DNA of 15,090 nucleotides from Actinomycetes bacterium (GTDB taxonomy: Bacteria; Actinomycetota; Actinomycetes; Actinomycetales; Dermabacteraceae): NCBI GenBank assembly GCA_023389045.1, contig JAEWEZ010000106.1, positions 1-15,090 on the forward strand. The letters are read 5' to 3'. Below are positions 12,802 to 15,090 of this stretch, piece by piece. A program made the translations under genes and the position numbers. Within the stretch, counting starts at the first letter, position 1; each line of letters begins with the position of its first letter. Below the pieces are notes generated by a model. It was not told the origin of the DNA, did not search any database, and saw nothing but the letters and a program-made list of their open reading frames with translations.

Positions 12802-14925
12802 TCAGGCAGGGCAGGAGTCGTCCATGACGAAGCCTGCATCGAGGATGCCGACCAGGTTCTTGACCTGCTCTTCCTTGGTGCGACCCAGGCCCTGCGGGGT
12901 GATGGTGTTGGTCAGGGAGATGCCGTCGAGGGCGTCGTTGTAGTCGAGCTTGCCGACCGAGAGCATCGAGGCGACCATGCCGTGCGAGTCCATGCCGTTC
13001 TCCGGGTTCGCGCCCGGAGCGAAGGGGGTGCCCTTCTGGTGGCCCGACGGGAAGGAGCCGGTGGCCTTGCCATACACCACGTTCGAGGTGATGGTCAGCA
13101 CCGACTGGGTCGGGATGGCGTCGCGGTACAGCGGGATCTCCTTGATCTTCGCCATCACGGTGTGCACGACGGTAGCGGCGATGTCATCGGCGCGGTCGTC
13201 GTCATTGCCGTAGACGGGGAAGTCGCCCTCGGTGATGTAGTCGACGATCAGGCCGGTCTCGTCACGCACCGGGGTGACCTTCGCGTACTTGATGGCGGCC
13301 AGGGAGTCAGCCACGATCGACAGGCCCGCGATGCCGCAGCCCATGGTGCGCACGATGTCGGAGTCGTGCAGCGCCATTTCGATGGACTCGTAGGCGTAGC
13401 GGTCGTGGCAGTAGTGGATGATGTTCAGGGCTTCGACGTAGGTGCCGACGACCCAGTCCAGCATCTCCTCGTACTTCTGCCAGACCTCATCGAAGTCGAG
13501 CGGGCCATCGCCCTTGATCGGCTCGAACAGGCCCTCTTCGGTGACCTGCTTGCCGCTCATCTCGTCACGGCCGCCGTTGATGGCGTACAGCAGAGCCTTG
13601 GCGGCGTTCACGCGGGCGCCGAAGAACTGCATCTGCTTACCGACCTTCATCGGGGAGACGCAGCAGGCGATCGCGGCGTCGTCGCCCCAGCGGTCACGGA
13701 TCTGCTCATCGGACTCGTACTGCACCGAGGAGGTCTCGATGGAGATGGCCGAGCAGAACTCCTTGTAGCCGTCGGGCAGCTTCGGATCCCAGAACAGGGT
13801 GATGTTCGGCTCCGGGGCGGGGCCCAGGTTGCGCAGGGTCTGCAACAGACGGAAGGAGGTCTTGGTGACCATGGTGCGGCCGTCCTCGGCCATGCCACCG
13901 TCGGACCAGGTAGCCCAGTAGGGGTCACCGGAGAAGATCTGGTCGTAGTCGATGGTGCGCAGGAAGCGGACGATACGCAGCTTGATGACGATCGCGTCGA
14001 TCATCTCCTGGGCGTCGGTCTCGGTGATGAGGCCGGCCTTCAGGTCGCGCTCGAAGTACACGTCGAGGAAGGCGGAGAGGCGACCCAGGGACATGGCGGC
14101 GCCGTCCTGGCTCTTCACCGAGGCGAGGTAGGCCATGTAGGTCCACTGCACGGCTTCCTGGGCGGTGGCCGCGGGGCGGCGCAGGTCCAGGCCGTACAGC
14201 TCACCGAGGGTGACGAGCTTCTTGAGGGCCTTGATCTGCTCGGAGTGCTCCTCGCGGTAGCGGGCCCAGTGCTCGCTGAAGCCCTGCGCCGCGGAGGCAT
14301 CCTTGGCGGCCATCTTTTCGGCGATCAGGAAGTCCGCACCGTACAGGGCCAGGCGGCGGTAGTCACCGATGATGCGGCCACGGCCGTAGGCATCGGGCAG
14401 ACCGGTGATGATGTGGCTCGAACGGGCGGCGCGGATACGCGGGGTGTAGATATCGAAGACCGCGTCGTTGTGGGTCTTGCGGTACTGGGTGAAGATCTTC
14501 TTGATGTCGGGGTTCGGCTCTTTGCCGGCTTCCTTGATCGCGGTCTCCACCATGCGCCAGCCGCCATTGGGCATCATGGCGCGCTTGAGGGGGACATCGG
14601 TCTGCAGACCGACGATGACGTCATCCTCGGGGCAGATGTAGCCGGCCGGGAAGGCGTCGATGTCTGCCGGGGTGTCGGTGTCCACGTCGTAGACGCGGCG
14701 GCGGCGCTCCTCAGACAGGTAGTTCTTCTCCAGGTGGTCCCAGACCTTCAGGGTCTTTTCGGTGGGACCGGCCAGGAACGAGGCGTCACCCTCATAGGGG
14801 GTGTAGTTACGCAGGATGAAGTCGCGAACGTCAATGGACTCCTGCCAGGGACCCTCCACGAATCCCTTCCAGGCGTCACCTCCTGCCGATTCGACGGCGG
14901 GGCGCTCTGCGGTGGCGGACGTCAT
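12802..14925 (-). CDS. pflB: Pyruvate formate-lyase catalytic subunit lacking the glycyl-radical domain
   Basis: PFL converts pyruvate and CoA to acetyl-CoA and formate without oxygen. The 707-aa protein covers the PFL barrel from the N-terminal region to about E. coli residue 695. The catalytic Cys-Cys pair is in IACCVSPM (Cys421-Cys422, matching E. coli 418-419). It ends with GISLTNTITPQGLGRTKEEQ, then LVGILDAGF and a short DDSCPA tail, just where full-length PFL (about 760 aa) enters its RVSGYAV domain. That domain is supplied by the next gene. The upstream sequence AAGGAGG with 6-nt spacing fixes ATG 14925. Nothing suggests decay: the frame is intact, and the tail and separate start look designed. 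No formate channel gene (focA) is in the window. Confidence 0.96.
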   Translation of the reverse strand: MTSATAERPAVESAGGDAWKGFVEGPWQESIDVRDFILRNYTPYEGDASFLAGPTEKTLKVWDHLEKNYLSEERRRRVYDVDTDTPADIDAFPAGYICPEDDVIVGLQTDVPLKRAMMPNGGWRMVETAIKEAGKEPNPDIKKIFTQYRKTHNDAVFDIYTPRIRAARSSHIITGLPDAYGRGRIIGDYRRLALYGADFLIAEKMAAKDASAAQGFSEHWARYREEHSEQIKALKKLVTLGELYGLDLRRPAATAQEAVQWTYMAYLASVKSQDGAAMSLGRLSAFLDVYFERDLKAGLITETDAQEMIDAIVIKLRIVRFLRTIDYDQIFSGDPYWATWSDGGMAEDGRTMVTKTSFRLLQTLRNLGPAPEPNITLFWDPKLPDGYKEFCSAISIETSSVQYESDEQIRDRWGDDAAIACCVSPMKVGKQMQFFGARVNAAKALLYAINGGRDEMSGKQVTEEGLFEPIKGDGPLDFDEVWQKYEEMLDWVVGTYVEALNIIHYCHDRYAYESIEMALHDSDIVRTMGCGIAGLSIVADSLAAIKYAKVTPVRDETGLIVDYITEGDFPVYGNDDDRADDIAATVVHTVMAKIKEIPLYRDAIPTQSVLTITSNVVYGKATGSFPSGHQKGTPFAPGANPENGMDSHGMVASMLSVGKLDYNDALDGISLTNTITPQGLGRTKEEQVKNLVGILDAGFVMDDSCPA

Positions 14926-14946
14926 GAAGAGCCTCCTTGGGGTGCT

Positions 14947-14975
14947 GGAGGGCCTTACGGGACCAGTGGCCCTCC
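14947..14975 (-). promoter_or_regulatory. pflB leader hairpin
   Basis: GGAGGGCC (14947-14954) and GGCCCTCC (14968-14975) form a perfect 8-bp stem with a 13-nt loop, 21 nt upstream of the pflB ATG and just before its AAGGAGG. It would lie in the 5' leader if transcription starts at a promoter near 14990. A role in mRNA stability or translation is inferred. Confidence 0.45.
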
Positions 14976-14987
14976 GCGGTTGATCCC

Positions 14988-14993
14988 AGCCTA
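14988..14993 (-). promoter_or_regulatory. Candidate pflB -10 element
   Basis: TAGGCT on the minus strand fits TANNNT and would give a leader of roughly 55 nt to ATG 14925. No clear -35 is present. A repeated CGGGACCT (about 15024-15042, two copies) lies further upstream. Confidence 0.25.
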
Positions 14994-15046
14994 CGACCCC
15001 CTCTCACACGCCCTCGGGCATAGGTCCCGAAAAAGGTCCCGCGACC

Positions 15047-15062
15047 TGCGACCTCCCTCACA
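15047..15062 (-). promoter_or_regulatory. CRP/FNR-family-like site upstream of pflB
   Basis: On the minus strand the 16-mer reads TGTGA-N6-TCGCA, one base away from the CRP/GlxR consensus TGTGA-N6-TCACA. It is 122-137 bp upstream of pflB, a reasonable place for catabolite or redox control of fermentation. It partly abuts a second inverted repeat, ATCGC-N5-GCGAT (15062-15076). One near-match can arise by chance. Confidence 0.35.
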
Positions 15063-15090
15063 TCGCTCCCTGCGATTCCCGCGCGTGCCG

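Noticed and set aside
12755..12802. Frameshift or sequencing error breaking a single full-length pflB
   Set aside because: The downstream gene has its own ATG, strong ribosome binding site and a distinct N-terminus not resembling the PFL linker, so a true split is more likely.
12504..12839. Longer version of the radical-domain protein (111 aa)
   Set aside because: The extra 28 residues overlap the pflB end in another frame and lack a ribosome binding site, while ATG 12755 has a strong one.
14876..15061. Small minus-strand protein of 61 aa upstream of pflB
   Set aside because: It overlaps the pflB start, ribosome binding site and leader hairpin in a different frame and shows no coding signature.

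Overview
The window is high-GC DNA with actinobacterial gene content: a Mrp-type ATPase without the usual CxxC pair, TatB with the actinobacterial YDPRxYDPRR segment, a 56-residue DUF3117 protein, a LOG-type nucleosidase, the actinobacterial form of DapD, and apparently leaderless genes. A pyruvate formate-lyase operon suggests a fermentative, facultatively anaerobic actinomycete. A Micrococcales-like or Dermabacteraceae-like host would fit, but no rRNA or other decisive marker is present.

Left part (1-5854): mrp (+) converges on tatB (-). A small SAM-dependent methyltransferase (+) follows and converges on the DUF3117 gene (-) across a perfect 19-bp hairpin. Upstream of DUF3117 on the minus strand lies a cluster, dapE > LOG > small membrane protein, in which each stop overlaps the next start as ATGA. 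A DUF3817 membrane protein (+) diverges from dapE. From memory, Mycobacterium tuberculosis keeps dapD, dapE, LOG, a DivIVA-like protein, DUF3117, a methyltransferase, sigE-rseA-htrA, tatB and mrp in one neighbourhood. This window looks like a condensed version with sigE-rseA-htrA missing and the DivIVA-like gene reduced to its membrane segment.

Middle part (5899-9490): two minus-strand genes, an FAD/NAD(P)-binding protein of unknown substrate and an APC-family permease, separate dapE from dapD. Between them is an unusual cluster of CCGACGGGG repeats forming a large compound hairpin.

Right part: dapD (+) appears leaderless. It is followed by a membrane-anchored protein with lysozyme-like or lytic-transglycosylase-like ES and GLFQ motifs. 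A bidirectional terminator separates this from the minus-strand fermentation operon, pflB > stand-alone glycyl-radical protein > pflA. The most striking point is that pyruvate formate-lyase is split. PflB (707 aa) has the catalytic Cys-Cys pair but stops before the glycyl-radical domain. That domain is a separate 83-aa gene with its own strong ribosome binding site. PflA, the radical-SAM activase, is third in the operon. Two adjacent perfect hairpins separate pflA from the first two genes, and a leader hairpin and a CRP/FNR-like site lie upstream of pflB. Together the three proteins would make one anaerobic pyruvate + CoA to acetyl-CoA + formate enzyme system.

No rRNA, tRNA, CRISPR array, insertion sequence or origin was seen. 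No stretch longer than 300 bases lacks a gene.
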